64,000 nucleotides of DNA from Myxococcus stipitatus DSM 14675. GTDB lineage: Bacteria > Myxococcota > Myxococcia > Myxococcales > Myxococcaceae. Positions 28,310 to 36,790 of this stretch are shown piece by piece. A model generated the notes under the pieces. The model saw only the letters and a program-made list of their open reading frames with translations, was not told where the DNA came from and did no database searches. Location: contig NC_020126.1 in assembly GCF_000331735.1 (NCBI RefSeq), positions 4,898,001 to 4,962,000 on the forward strand, written 5' to 3'. The translations under genes were made by a program, and so were the position numbers. Each line of letters begins with the position of its first letter. Within the stretch, counting starts at the first letter, position 1.

Positions 28310-30444
28310 AAGGCGACGCCTTCCTTCGACGGGGCGGGCACCACCAGCGAGAGCCGGGGTTGCTCGCCCCCAGGGCCGTAGAAGGCGCGGTAGAGGAACA
28401 AGTCCGCCACCACCTGCTTCACGTAGCCGCGAGTCTCCCGGAATGGGATGGACTCCACGAAGAGGTCCAACGGCAGGGAGCCTCGGTCCGCGGCCCACTT
28501 CGCGACGGAGCTGGGGCCCGCGTTGTACGCGGCGGCGGCGAGCACGGGATGCGCGAAGCGCTCCATCAGCCGGGCCAGGTACCAGGCGCCGTAGCGGATG
28601 TTGCGCTCGGGAGAGAAGAGGTCCGCGGGCGCGGGCGCGGGCTCCGAGAGCTTCTGGGCAATCTCGGTGGCCGTCTTCGGGATGATCTGCATCAGCCCTC
28701 GTGCGTCGGCCGCGCTCATCACCTCTGGCTTGAATGCACTCTCACGCCGCATGATGGCCCACACCAGGAACGGGTCCACCTTCTGCGCGGCCGCCGCCTG
28801 CTCCACCGCGTTCGAGAAGGCGCGAGGGTAGAAGGCCGCGAGTGCATCCGGCTCGCGTGAGCCGAAGGCTCGGCCCCACAGGTGTCTGGCCGCCACGGTG
28901 TGCGCGTGGCCGAACTCTCCCAAGCCGAGCAGCGCATGGGCGAAGGGCAGGGCCTGCTCCGCCGAGCGCAACCGCGCGACATGCGACTCCACCTCGTCCG
29001 CCGCGTCGCGGAACAGTCCGGCGCGCGTCAGCTCCACCGCCAACGCGAGCTCGGGCGGGCGAGGCAGCTCCATCGCGAGGGGAGGGCGAGGGAAGCTCGA
29101 CGGCGCTGTCTGTCCCAGTTCGTGCAGCCTCTCCGAGGACAGGAGCGCGTAGAACGACGCGGGCGCCGTGGTGATGAGTCGCTCATACTCAGGAGCGACC
29201 TCCGCCGCCTTCGCCCCTCCGAGCTCGCGGCTGCGCGCCATCCAGTAGCGGGCCTGGGGCGCGAGGCCGCTGCGAGGGAACGTCGTCACCAGCGAGTCCA
29301 ATGCCTCTCGTGCCTTCGCGTACTCCTCCAACCGCAGGTGCGCGAGGGCTCGGAACCACAATCCCTCTTCACGCCGCCGGGAGCGTGCATAGCGCGTCCC
29401 GTGCGCGGCGAAGGCCTTGGCGGCCTCGGCGAAGCGGCCCGCCTGCAGGTCGATCCACCCCGCGAAGAAGGCCCCTTCTTCTCCCGCGGGCTGCGTGGAG
29501 TACTTCTTGTCCAGCGCCGCCATCAGCACGCGGGCCTTGTCGTTCTCATCCGCGCGCAGGACCCGGCGCGCGACGAGGAGCTCCGCCTCGGCGGCGATGG
29601 CGACTGGCCCCTTCCTCGCGAGGGCGAGCGCCTTGTCCGCCTCCGACTCGCGGCCCAGCGCGAACAGTCCCTTCGCCCGCAGCAGGGCCACCTTGGCCGA
29701 CTGCTCCTTCGACAGCTTCGCCCCGCCCAGCGCCTCCAACTCCTCCAGCGCCCGCTTCGCCGCGCCCCCCGACAGCAAGCCCTCCGCGCGCTGCGTCCGC
29801 TCCGCGAAGCCCCAGCCCTTCCCGGGCCGGCCTTCCTCCATGAGCCACTTCACCGCGTCATCGGCGTAGGGGTGCGTGGGGAAGCGCAGCGCCACCGTCA
29901 GCAGGTCCGCCTGCTGGCCCGCACCGTTGCCCGACTCGCCGCGCGCCAGCGCGCGTTGGTAGTACAGCTCCGGCGTGGGCATGCCCTTCACCGCGGCCTC
30001 CAGCACGGTCGCCGCCTGCTTCATCTGGCCCGCTTTCAGGAGCGACTCACCCAACCGGGCCCGTGCGCGTGTGACGAGGCCTGGCGGCGCCCCAGGGGCC
30101 TCCACGACGCGTGCGAAGTCGAGGGCGGCTCCCTGGGCGTCTCCCGAATAGAAGCGCGCCTGGCCCAGGTAGAACGCACGGTAGGGCTCCAGCAGGGCAG
30201 GGGCGGGGCCCGCCGCCAGCATGTCGCGAGCCTCGGCCGCGTGGCCGTCCGACAACGCCAGCGTGCCCGCAAGCAAGGCCAGCCGGCCCGCATCGGGACA
30301 CTTCTGCTCGACACAGGCCACCCACTCGCGCCGCGCCAGCGAGGTTGCCTCGGTGTGATGAAGACGAACGGCTTCCAGGGTTGTCGGGGATTGTCCCAGA
30401 GACACCCCTAGCGCCCACCCGGCGACCGTCCCCATCCAGCTCAT
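28306..30444 (-). CDS. Soluble lytic murein transglycosylase (SLT)
   Basis: A 712-residue peptidoglycan-cleaving enzyme of the Slt70 type. An N-terminal signal peptide is followed by a long helical, TPR-like superhelix (about 40-520) and a C-terminal SLT domain. The catalytic Glu is Glu568 in the MRRESAFKPE motif, followed by the conserved ARGLMQIIPKTA and NIRYGAWYLARL segments and AAAYNAGP. It cleaves glycan strands to 1,6-anhydro-muropeptides in the periplasm. ATG 30444 has GGAAG upstream; the frame is open 19 codons further. The gap to the small Cys protein gene on the other side is 352 bases. Confidence 0.92.
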   Translation of the reverse strand: MSWMGTVAGWALGVSLGQSPTTLEAVRLHHTEATSLARREWVACVEQKCPDAGRLALLAGTLALSDGHAAEARDMLAAGPAPALLEPYRAFYLGQARFYSGDAQGAALDFARVVEAPGAPPGLVTRARARLGESLLKAGQMKQAATVLEAAVKGMPTPELYYQRALARGESGNGAGQQADLLTVALRFPTHPYADDAVKWLMEEGRPGKGWGFAERTQRAEGLLSGGAAKRALEELEALGGAKLSKEQSAKVALLRAKGLFALGRESEADKALALARKGPVAIAAEAELLVARRVLRADENDKARVLMAALDKKYSTQPAGEEGAFFAGWIDLQAGRFAEAAKAFAAHGTRYARSRRREEGLWFRALAHLRLEEYAKAREALDSLVTTFPRSGLAPQARYWMARSRELGGAKAAEVAPEYERLITTAPASFYALLSSERLHELGQTAPSSFPRPPLAMELPRPPELALAVELTRAGLFRDAADEVESHVARLRSAEQALPFAHALLGLGEFGHAHTVAARHLWGRAFGSREPDALAAFYPRAFSNAVEQAAAAQKVDPFLVWAIMRRESAFKPEVMSAADARGLMQIIPKTATEIAQKLSEPAPAPADLFSPERNIRYGAWYLARLMERFAHPVLAAAAYNAGPSSVAKWAADRGSLPLDLFVESIPFRETRGYVKQVVADLFLYRAFYGPGGEQPRLSLVVPAPSKEGVAF

Positions 30445-30796
30445 GCGGTTCTTCCTTTCACGACGCGGCTTTGCGGGCAGCCAACGAGATGGATGCGGCA
30501 ATCATTCCCCTCTCACAGAGGGGGGTGGTTTGACAGGCGGCCCGACAAGTCCTAAATCCGCGCGCCATCGGGCCGGTGCGTACTGTCTTCTACCCGTCGT
30601 CATTCGCTGAATGCGTTCAGGCGATTACGTGCTCTTGGGTCTTGCAAGCCGACCCATTGCGTCACCCGGGGTGCATCACTACTTTGCGCGGCCGTTGCAC
30701 GCTACCCCGGTCCGCCACCATCCAGGTGGACCTGCCGTCCGGTAACACTGCTCGTTCACAGCGCTCGGGGGGGAAACAGCACAGAGGGAGGGCTCC
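30445..30796. other. Divergent intergenic region, transglycosylase / small Cys protein
   Basis: A 352-base gap. It holds a good vegetative-type promoter at 30530-30558 reading right and a GGGAGGG ribosome site before the ATG at 30797. The 230-base stretch between them has no convincing coding frame and would be a long leader, or an RNA transcribed on its own. Confidence 0.45.
30530..30558 (+). promoter_or_regulatory. Vegetative-type promoter (TTGACA-17-TAAATC)
   Basis: TTGACA at 30530-30535 is a perfect -35 box. TAAATC at 30553-30558 is a partial -10 box, and the spacer is exactly 17 bases. Transcription should start near 30565, about 230 bases before the next start codon. Confidence 0.5.
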
Positions 30797-31030
30797 ATGA
30801 AGCCGTGTCCAGCCGATCTGCCGCAAACCATCAATCCCGAGGCCGGCCCGAAGCGCGCCGGCGTCGAGACGCATCGCAATCTGAATTGCCACCAATACGA
30901 CAACTGCTTGGATGAAGCGGTTCGCCGTGGGTGGCAGTCCTTCACGTGCATGAAGTGCCCGATGTACCAGGAAGCCGCTCCGCCGCAGATGGGGCTGGAA
31001 GCCTACGCGACCCAGCGCCGTCCCGTTTGA
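30797..31030 (+). CDS. Small cysteine-containing conserved protein
   Basis: A 77-residue protein. Cys31, Cys37, Cys51 and Cys54 (CHQYDNC and CMKC) could bind one zinc or an iron-sulfur cluster. There is no signal peptide. The ribosome site GGGAGGG lies 6 bases upstream, supporting translation. No family is recognised. It stands alone between a promoter region and a convergent hairpin. Confidence 0.65.
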   Translation: MKPCPADLPQTINPEAGPKRAGVETHRNLNCHQYDNCLDEAVRRGWQSFTCMKCPMYQEAAPPQMGLEAYATQRRPV

Positions 31031-31039
31031 GTGGGCGTG

Positions 31040-31054
31040 CCTCACCGTGTGAGG
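31040..31054. terminator. Short hairpin between convergent genes
   Basis: CCTCAC (31040-31045) pairs with GTGAGG (31049-31054) around a 3-base loop, 10 bases after the small protein stop. A wider pairing of GTGGGC (31031-31036) with a GCCCAC near 31090 may enclose it. Confidence 0.35.
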
Positions 31055-31103
31055 GGAGGCCCCGTCGTGGAGAGGGGCGCCCCACACGGGCCCACGCCGT
31101 GTG

Positions 31104-32705
31104 TCAGTGGACCGCGGCGTAGATGACGGCGACCCAGTATTGCTTCGCACCAAAGCGCTTCGAGTCTCCCCGCACGATGCCCACGCCCACGCGGTTGTTG
31201 GTGGCGTCGCCGACGCTGCGGGACTCCGGGAGCGCGGTGGGGTCCGACACCACGAAGAAGTCCACCGACGCCGTGCCCGCGTCGGGAATCACCTGGAACA
31301 CGCGCTCGTGAACCGGCGCCTCGCCCGGCTGGGCTGACGGCTCGTCCAACTCCAGCGCGCGCTTCGCATGGGCCATGGCCAGGGATTCCAACGCCTGGCT
31401 GCGCGCGAGCGGCGGCAGCTTCTTCACGGCTCGCCACTTCGCCAGGGCGTCATAGGCCTCCTGCTGCGGGTTCTCCGGGTCCGAGGAGCCAGGGGCCGCG
31501 GCGCTGAAGACCTCGGTGACCAGGGCCTCGTTGCGGCTGCCCACCTTCCGGAAGGAGATGCCCAGCCCCATGAAGCGGAAGCCCGGGTCCAGCAGGTTGC
31601 GACGGTGGCCAGGGCTGTGCTCGATGCCGAAGTGCGCGGCGAGCGGCCCCACGGCCTGCCCCAGGTTCTCCCCGGCGCGCACATAGCGGGAGCCCGGCGG
31701 GAGGCGGCCGGTGAGCGTGCTGCCATCCGGCGCGATGTGCGCGAAGAAGCCCTCCGTCGCCATCCGGCGGCTGTAGGTCTGCGCGACGCGCTCCAACACC
31801 GGGTCTGGTAGCAGCTCCGGCAGGCCATGGGCCCGGCGCAGCTTGTTGATGCGCTCCTGGAGGAGCAGGCGCGCCTCTTCCTCGGTGGTGGGCTCCACCC
31901 AGCTCTCACGCTCTCCCTTGCGGCGAACGTCTCCCAGCTGGACCAGGAGCAGCGCCACGACCTCCGGCCCCGCGTCGCCTCGCGCCACCACCTCCACGGT
32001 GTAGGTGCCGGGCGTGAGGAAATCCAGACGCGAGCAGAAGTCGGAGCCCTGGGTTCCTCGCCGCGAGAGCGGGACGATGCTCACCTCGCCGCTGGGATGG
32101 GTGACGTAGAACTCGGGCCGCCCGAGGGGCGGGCTGAGCCGACCACACATCGTCTGGACCGCGCGCTCGCCAGGCATGACGCGGGGAAAGGGCTTCAGCT
32201 CCGCCTTGCGCTCCGACAGCAGCAGCACCAGCGAGGCGCGGTTGTCCTGCAGCGCCACCCCGACGCCGAAGTGGGAGGCGCGGTCCGTGTTGATGTCGGC
32301 GCGGGCTCGCAAGGACTCGAGGATGTGCGCGTGGGCCCAGGCGCGGATGACCAGGGCCCGAGGCGCCGGGTCCGCGGCGCCGGAGTCGCTGATGGCCTCC
32401 GTGAGCGTGAACAGGTCCGGTGCTCCAGTGAACCCGCCGGTGAGCGCTTCCCGGGCCAGGCGTCGCGCGGCGGCGTCGAGCGGGGTGTCCTCGGTGGGGG
32501 CTCGGCGTCCGACGCGCTCGAACTCCCGCACCACGTGCTGCGCGGCCTGGTGCTCCATCACCTCGACGGGCGTCGAGGGAACCCTCTGCGGAACCTTGGG
32601 CGATGGGGCTTTCGCGGGGGCGGCCTGGGGCGGTGGGGCCGGGCTCGGGCGCGCGGGGCCGGGCGTCGCGCCCAGCAGGGCGGCCAGCACGAGCACGGCA
32701 ATCAT
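31104..32705 (-). CDS. Secreted CAP-domain (SCP/PR1) protein
   Basis: A 533-residue exported protein with signal peptide (MIAVLVLAALLGATPG) and a Pro/Ala-rich linker. A first domain of about 230 residues resembles a myxobacterial stress or envelope module. The CAP domain (about 285-420) carries ERINKLRRAHGLPEL, a helix with SRRMATEGFFAH and the HSPGHRRNLLDPGF signature, with histidines that could bind a metal. CAP proteins act in envelope or secreted roles; the activity here is unknown. It starts inside the stop of the upstream DciA-like gene (ATGA), so the two are translationally coupled. Confidence 0.85.
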   Translation of the reverse strand: MIAVLVLAALLGATPGPARPSPAPPPQAAPAKAPSPKVPQRVPSTPVEVMEHQAAQHVVREFERVGRRAPTEDTPLDAAARRLAREALTGGFTGAPDLFTLTEAISDSGAADPAPRALVIRAWAHAHILESLRARADINTDRASHFGVGVALQDNRASLVLLLSERKAELKPFPRVMPGERAVQTMCGRLSPPLGRPEFYVTHPSGEVSIVPLSRRGTQGSDFCSRLDFLTPGTYTVEVVARGDAGPEVVALLLVQLGDVRRKGERESWVEPTTEEEARLLLQERINKLRRAHGLPELLPDPVLERVAQTYSRRMATEGFFAHIAPDGSTLTGRLPPGSRYVRAGENLGQAVGPLAAHFGIEHSPGHRRNLLDPGFRFMGLGISFRKVGSRNEALVTEVFSAAAPGSSDPENPQQEAYDALAKWRAVKKLPPLARSQALESLAMAHAKRALELDEPSAQPGEAPVHERVFQVIPDAGTASVDFFVVSDPTALPESRSVGDATNNRVGVGIVRGDSKRFGAKQYWVAVIYAAVH

Positions 32706-33001
32706 CGAAGCTCCCAGTGGAAGACAATCTCCTTCACCGTGTGGGGCCCCAGCCGCTCATTGAGCTGCTCGCGCAGGGACGGGGCCTCTCGCTCCAGCGT
32801 GCGAGCCCACTCGGTGCTCGTCACGATGACGACCAGGACGCCTCCCTCCAGCGAACGGGGGCGCGTGTGGCGCGCGATGTGTGGGCCCACCACCGTGGCC
32901 CACACGGGGGCCAGGGTGTGTGCACGCCCGGATTCACCGGCGAGGCGGGCCAATACACGGGGAAGGAGACTCTCGAGAGACTTGGGCTCACCACGGGCCA
33001 T
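32702..33001 (-). CDS. DUF721/DciA-like protein
   Basis: A 99-residue protein of the DUF721 family, which includes DciA, the replicative helicase operator found in bacteria without DnaC or DnaI. Features are an N-terminal SLESLLPRVLARL helix, a WATVVGPHIARHTRP segment and GGVLVVIVTSTEWARTLE, the conserved core of the family. The start at 33001 (MARGEPKS) is chosen because the conserved domain begins there; the frame remains open 78 codons upstream without family similarity. It overlaps the CAP-domain gene by 4 bases. Confidence 0.8.
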   Translation of the reverse strand: MARGEPKSLESLLPRVLARLAGESGRAHTLAPVWATVVGPHIARHTRPRSLEGGVLVVIVTSTEWARTLEREAPSLREQLNERLGPHTVKEIVFHWELR

Positions 33002-33174
33002 CGCGCGCGATGATGATTCGTGGCAACCTGAAAGCCAACCCTCCGTTGCGCGACGGGGGCGCGCGGGCGGCCGGGTCCGACGGTTTCCAGTGGAGACAGT
33101 CCTTCCGAGTCGTCGCGCGACGGGCGCCGTGCCTGTAAGGTCGAGGCCGTTTGCCCCCCGGAGTCGCACCGTCC

Positions 33175-35778
33175 ATGAGTCCCTCGTCTCGCTCCCTCGT
33201 GCTCCCTGTCTTCGTGTGTGCCCTGGTGGGGACACTGGCGGGGTGTGCGCCCGGAGGAGAAGACCTGAGCATCCCGGGACCGAAGCCGACGCCCGTCACC
33301 TGCGCCGTGGATCAGGACTGCCCGGACCCCGCGCTCTTCTTCTGCAACACGGCGGTCTCGCTCTGTGAGCCCTCGTGCCGGACGCGCCGCGACTGCGACG
33401 CCAGCCGGCGCGGAGAGGCCTTCGCGATTCCCGCCTGCGCCACTGCGCTGGGCTGTCAGTGCGACATGAACCGGTGCGAGGTGAGCCTGTGCGCCTCCGA
33501 CGCCGACTGCACCGGAGTGGATGTCTGCCGCGATGGGGCCTGTGTGGCGCCCCCCGCCCCCCCGCTCGCCGCCTCCTGCCAGATAATCCCCGACGTCGTC
33601 GTGGGGCGGACCGGTGGGACGGTGGTCTTCGATGTCTGGGTGAAGGACGCGTCGGGGCGTCCCATGGTGCCGTCCGGTGGCGTGACGTGGAAGGCCCTGA
33701 CCTCGGTGGTGAAGCGGAAGGGAACGGAGCAGCGCAGCCGGGCCACCTTCGTGCTCGACGAGCAAGCGGAGGCGCGGGAGCAGGTGGAGGTGAGCATCGG
33801 CTCGGCGGTCTGCACCGCGCGCGTCACCGTGCTGGGCCCCGAGGTTCCCGAGCGTGGCGTGCGTGTCTCGGTGGTCGATGAGCTCACCGGCCGCCCGTTG
33901 TCGAAGGTGACGCTCTCCGTGTCGGGTTCGCGGGGGCAACTGCTCGCGACCGGGGTGACGGGGACGGATGGCACCGCGTGGGTGCCCGCCTCGGGGCGCG
34001 TGGGCGTGTCGGCCTTCCATCCGGACTACGGCTACCTCACGGTGGCGCGGCTCGACGCGGACTCGCTCCGCGACCTTCGCCTCGCGCTGCGGCGCAATCC
34101 GTTGGACACCTCGGGCGGCGTGCAGGTCGCCTTCGTCCAGGCGCTCGCGGCGAACCCTCGGAGCGTCAACCTGCACCTGGGAATGGCGGGGCTGTCGGTG
34201 CCAGGGCTCGTCTCGGAGCTCACGCCGGAGTCGTTGCTGGGCGCCGAGCGCACGGTGGACGTCGGCGCCGCGGGCTCGGGTGACATGTCGCTCCCTTCCG
34301 GCACGGCGGTGTGGCTCGAGGGGGCCGCGGCGCCGAAGGCTTCCGCGCCGGGGGCCGCCGGGGTGTGTGATGCCTCGCTGGCCGGTGTGCTGGACGCCGA
34401 GGCGGAGATTCGCGCGGGGACCTGCGGCACTCGCGTCGCGTGGGGTTTGACGGGAACGCTGCCGCTGGCCGCGCTGCCCCTCAGCGCCGTCGAGCCAGGA
34501 GTGGACCCGCTGCTGATGCTGGGCCGTCTGCTTCCCGTGTCGACCCGCTTCTATTCGTCCGCGGTGCGTGATGCCTCGTTCCGCCTGGTGCCCACGCCGG
34601 GCCTCGCCGAGGGCGCACCGAGGCCCGACACGGTGACGTACCCCCAGCTCGTGTCCCTGGACTTCGAGGCCGTGCGGCTGGCTTTTCCCTTCGCCGTGCG
34701 GGTGCCGCAGTTGCCTCGCTACCGGGGCGCGTACCTGGACCGGGCGTTCGTGGTGAGCACCGTGGCCGCTCCGGGACGTGGCCTCGTCCCGCTCGGCTTC
34801 GGCGCCGCGGCGAATGTGTCCCCCTCGGACCCCAACGCGGACACGGATGCACGGTTGGGGCAACCGGGCGTCGTGGCCGTGCGCATGGCTCCCGCGCACC
34901 ATGGGCTGGAGGGCCAGCCGTATCGGCTCCTGGTGGGGGCCACGTCCCGCGCGGTGCGCGACGATGCCTCCGCGGGCACGCCGACCAGCTTCGTGGTGAC
35001 GGAGCTCTCCGCGCCGTCCTTCGACCCTCTGGGCGAGCGCCCCATCACGCCCAGCAGCAGGTTCCTCCCCATCCCCGAGGGGGCCCGCTACAACTTCGAC
35101 CCGGAGGCCACCCAGGAGCTGAAGGGCCGGGAGCTTCGCGTCGTCGATGCTGGGGCGGCGACGCTCGTCCGCGTCGTCTTCACCAACCGCCTGGGTCGTC
35201 GCTGGACGGTGCTGACCTCGCCCTCGGAGGCCGAGGAGGGCGTCCTCGTCCCCACGCCGCCCGCGGGCTTCGAGGACCGGACGTACTTCGGCGACCACCT
35301 GGGCTCGCGCGCGCTCCTGCGGGTGGAGACGCTTCAGGTCTTGGACCGCGACCTGGAGGACCTGGGGCCTTCCGAGCTGGTCTCGGCGGCGGGGCAGGGG
35401 CTGGAGAAGGTCGCGGACCTGACCCGCGCGGCCTCCGCGCTGGAGATGGGACGCCCGGAGGTGGCGTGGATCTACCCGGAGCTGGAAGGGCAGCGGCTGA
35501 GCCGGGGCAGCGCCGTGCGGGTGCGTGTCACCGGCTTTCGTCCAGGAGTGGACGCTGACGCCCAGGGGCGGGTCCGCGTCACCCTGAAGGGCGGAAAGGG
35601 CTGCGACGACATCGTGGTGAGCGATACGTCTGTCTCACTCGGCTCGGGAGAGGTGGAGCTCCGGTTGCCCTCGAACTGCTCGGGGACAGGAGTCTCACTC
35701 ATCGCCGCGCTCGAGGACCCACAGGGGGCGCTGCTTCGCCCACCTGTCCTGGCCATCAGAGGCGTGGACATCCCTTAG
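33175..35778 (+). CDS. Large Cys-rich lipoprotein with beta-domain repeats
   Basis: An 867-residue lipoprotein; lipobox LAGC with Cys24. A Cys-rich module follows (about 40-130) with CAVDQDCPDP, CRTRRDC and CASDADC, each of the CxxDxDC type common in myxobacterial surface lipoproteins. Then come a domain of Ig or carboxypeptidase-regulatory type (about 215-300) and long beta-rich stretches. No catalytic motif is seen. It is probably anchored in the outer membrane and may bind ligands or surfaces. ATG 33175 is preferred; TTG 33151 is in frame upstream. It is divergent from the DciA-like gene and followed by a diguanylate cyclase. Confidence 0.8.
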   Translation: MSPSSRSLVLPVFVCALVGTLAGCAPGGEDLSIPGPKPTPVTCAVDQDCPDPALFFCNTAVSLCEPSCRTRRDCDASRRGEAFAIPACATALGCQCDMNRCEVSLCASDADCTGVDVCRDGACVAPPAPPLAASCQIIPDVVVGRTGGTVVFDVWVKDASGRPMVPSGGVTWKALTSVVKRKGTEQRSRATFVLDEQAEAREQVEVSIGSAVCTARVTVLGPEVPERGVRVSVVDELTGRPLSKVTLSVSGSRGQLLATGVTGTDGTAWVPASGRVGVSAFHPDYGYLTVARLDADSLRDLRLALRRNPLDTSGGVQVAFVQALAANPRSVNLHLGMAGLSVPGLVSELTPESLLGAERTVDVGAAGSGDMSLPSGTAVWLEGAAAPKASAPGAAGVCDASLAGVLDAEAEIRAGTCGTRVAWGLTGTLPLAALPLSAVEPGVDPLLMLGRLLPVSTRFYSSAVRDASFRLVPTPGLAEGAPRPDTVTYPQLVSLDFEAVRLAFPFAVRVPQLPRYRGAYLDRAFVVSTVAAPGRGLVPLGFGAAANVSPSDPNADTDARLGQPGVVAVRMAPAHHGLEGQPYRLLVGATSRAVRDDASAGTPTSFVVTELSAPSFDPLGERPITPSSRFLPIPEGARYNFDPEATQELKGRELRVVDAGAATLVRVVFTNRLGRRWTVLTSPSEAEEGVLVPTPPAGFEDRTYFGDHLGSRALLRVETLQVLDRDLEDLGPSELVSAAGQGLEKVADLTRAASALEMGRPEVAWIYPELEGQRLSRGSAVRVRVTGFRPGVDADAQGRVRVTLKGGKGCDDIVVSDTSVSLGSGEVELRLPSNCSGTGVSLIAALEDPQGALLRPPVLAIRGVDIP

Positions 35779-35804
35779 TCGGATGAGCGAAGACGTCGCC
35801 GGTT

Positions 35805-36761
35805 GTGTATCAATCAACGGGCTTGGCTCGCTTTCGGGATTTGCTGGGTGGTAGCGTCCCGCAGGGGTTCGCTGGAGGAGCGGTGCAGAAGGAGACGACG
35901 GTTGTCACGGTCATCTCGAAGATCTCCGACCGGCCGGTCAACCTCGACGCGGCTCTGGTGGTGATCTACGGCCTGGACCTGGGTCGGAAGTTCGATTTGA
36001 CGCGCGCGGAGACGTTGATTGGCCGCTCGTCGAAGTCGGACATCCAGATCGACCAGGAGTCGGTGAGCCGCAGCCACGCGGCCATCGCGAACACGCGAGA
36101 GGGCGTGAGGATTCGCGACGCGGGCTCCACCAACGGCACCTTCGTCAACGACGAGCTGGTGGAGGGCGAGCGGGAGCTGCGCAACGGCGACTTGGTGAAG
36201 ATTGGCCGCACCATCTTCAAGTACATCGCCGGCGGGAACATCGAGGCCGCCTACCACGACGAAATCTACAGGCTGACCACGATGGACGGCCTGACGCAGA
36301 TCTACAACCGCCGCTACTTCGACGAGCAGCTGGACCGCGAAATCTCCCGCAGCCGGCGCTACGAGCGCGTGCTGTCCCTGGTGCTGCTGGACATCGACCA
36401 CTTCAAGAAGGTGAACGACAAGTTCGGCCACCTCGCGGGTGACTCGGTGCTCAAGCAGCTGGCGTCCACGGTGCGCACGCGCATCCGCCGCGAGGACGTC
36501 TTCGCGCGCTACGGCGGCGAGGAGTTCGCCATCCTGTTGCCGGAGGTGGCGCTGCCCGGGGCGAAGCAGCTCGCCGAGAAGGTGCGGCGGCTGGTGGAGA
36601 AGCAGCGCTTCGAGTTCGACCGCCAGGCCATCCCCGTCACCGTCTCGCTGGGCGTGGCCGTGCTGGAGCCTCGCCACCGCGAGCCCGGTGACCTGGTGCG
36701 CGCGGCGGACGAGAAGCTCTTCGAGGCGAAGACGGCGGGTCGCAACCGCGTCGTCTCCTGA
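35805..36761 (+). CDS. FHA-GGDEF diguanylate cyclase
   Basis: Makes cyclic di-GMP from GTP. About 318 residues if GTG 35805 is used. An FHA domain (about 45-130) shows [17 protein letters not shown] and GSTNGTFVN, the phosphothreonine-binding signature. The GGDEF domain (about 155-315) has the active-site GGEEF at 237-241 and an RRED inhibitory site five residues before it, so product inhibition is expected. It has no membrane span. An alternative start is GTG 35883, directly after GGAGGAG, which would trim 26 residues before the FHA domain. The pairing implies control of c-di-GMP by a Ser/Thr kinase. Confidence 0.93.
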   Translation: MYQSTGLARFRDLLGGSVPQGFAGGAVQKETTVVTVISKISDRPVNLDAALVVIYGLDLGRKFDLTRAETLIGRSSKSDIQIDQESVSRSHAAIANTREGVRIRDAGSTNGTFVNDELVEGERELRNGDLVKIGRTIFKYIAGGNIEAAYHDEIYRLTTMDGLTQIYNRRYFDEQLDREISRSRRYERVLSLVLLDIDHFKKVNDKFGHLAGDSVLKQLASTVRTRIRREDVFARYGGEEFAILLPEVALPGAKQLAEKVRRLVEKQRFEFDRQAIPVTVSLGVAVLEPRHREPGDLVRAADEKLFEAKTAGRNRVVS

Positions 36762-36790
36762 GCCCGTGAGCCGGACGCGCCGGCCCGTCG

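Noticed and set aside
30576..30800. Plus-strand frame of 74 codons inside the leader region
   Set aside because: It overlaps the start of the small Cys protein, lacks a ribosome site and has no protein-like composition.
36770..36784. GCCGG/CCGGC hairpin between the convergent diguanylate cyclase and acyltransferase genes
   Set aside because: Five pairs only, expected often by chance at this GC content.
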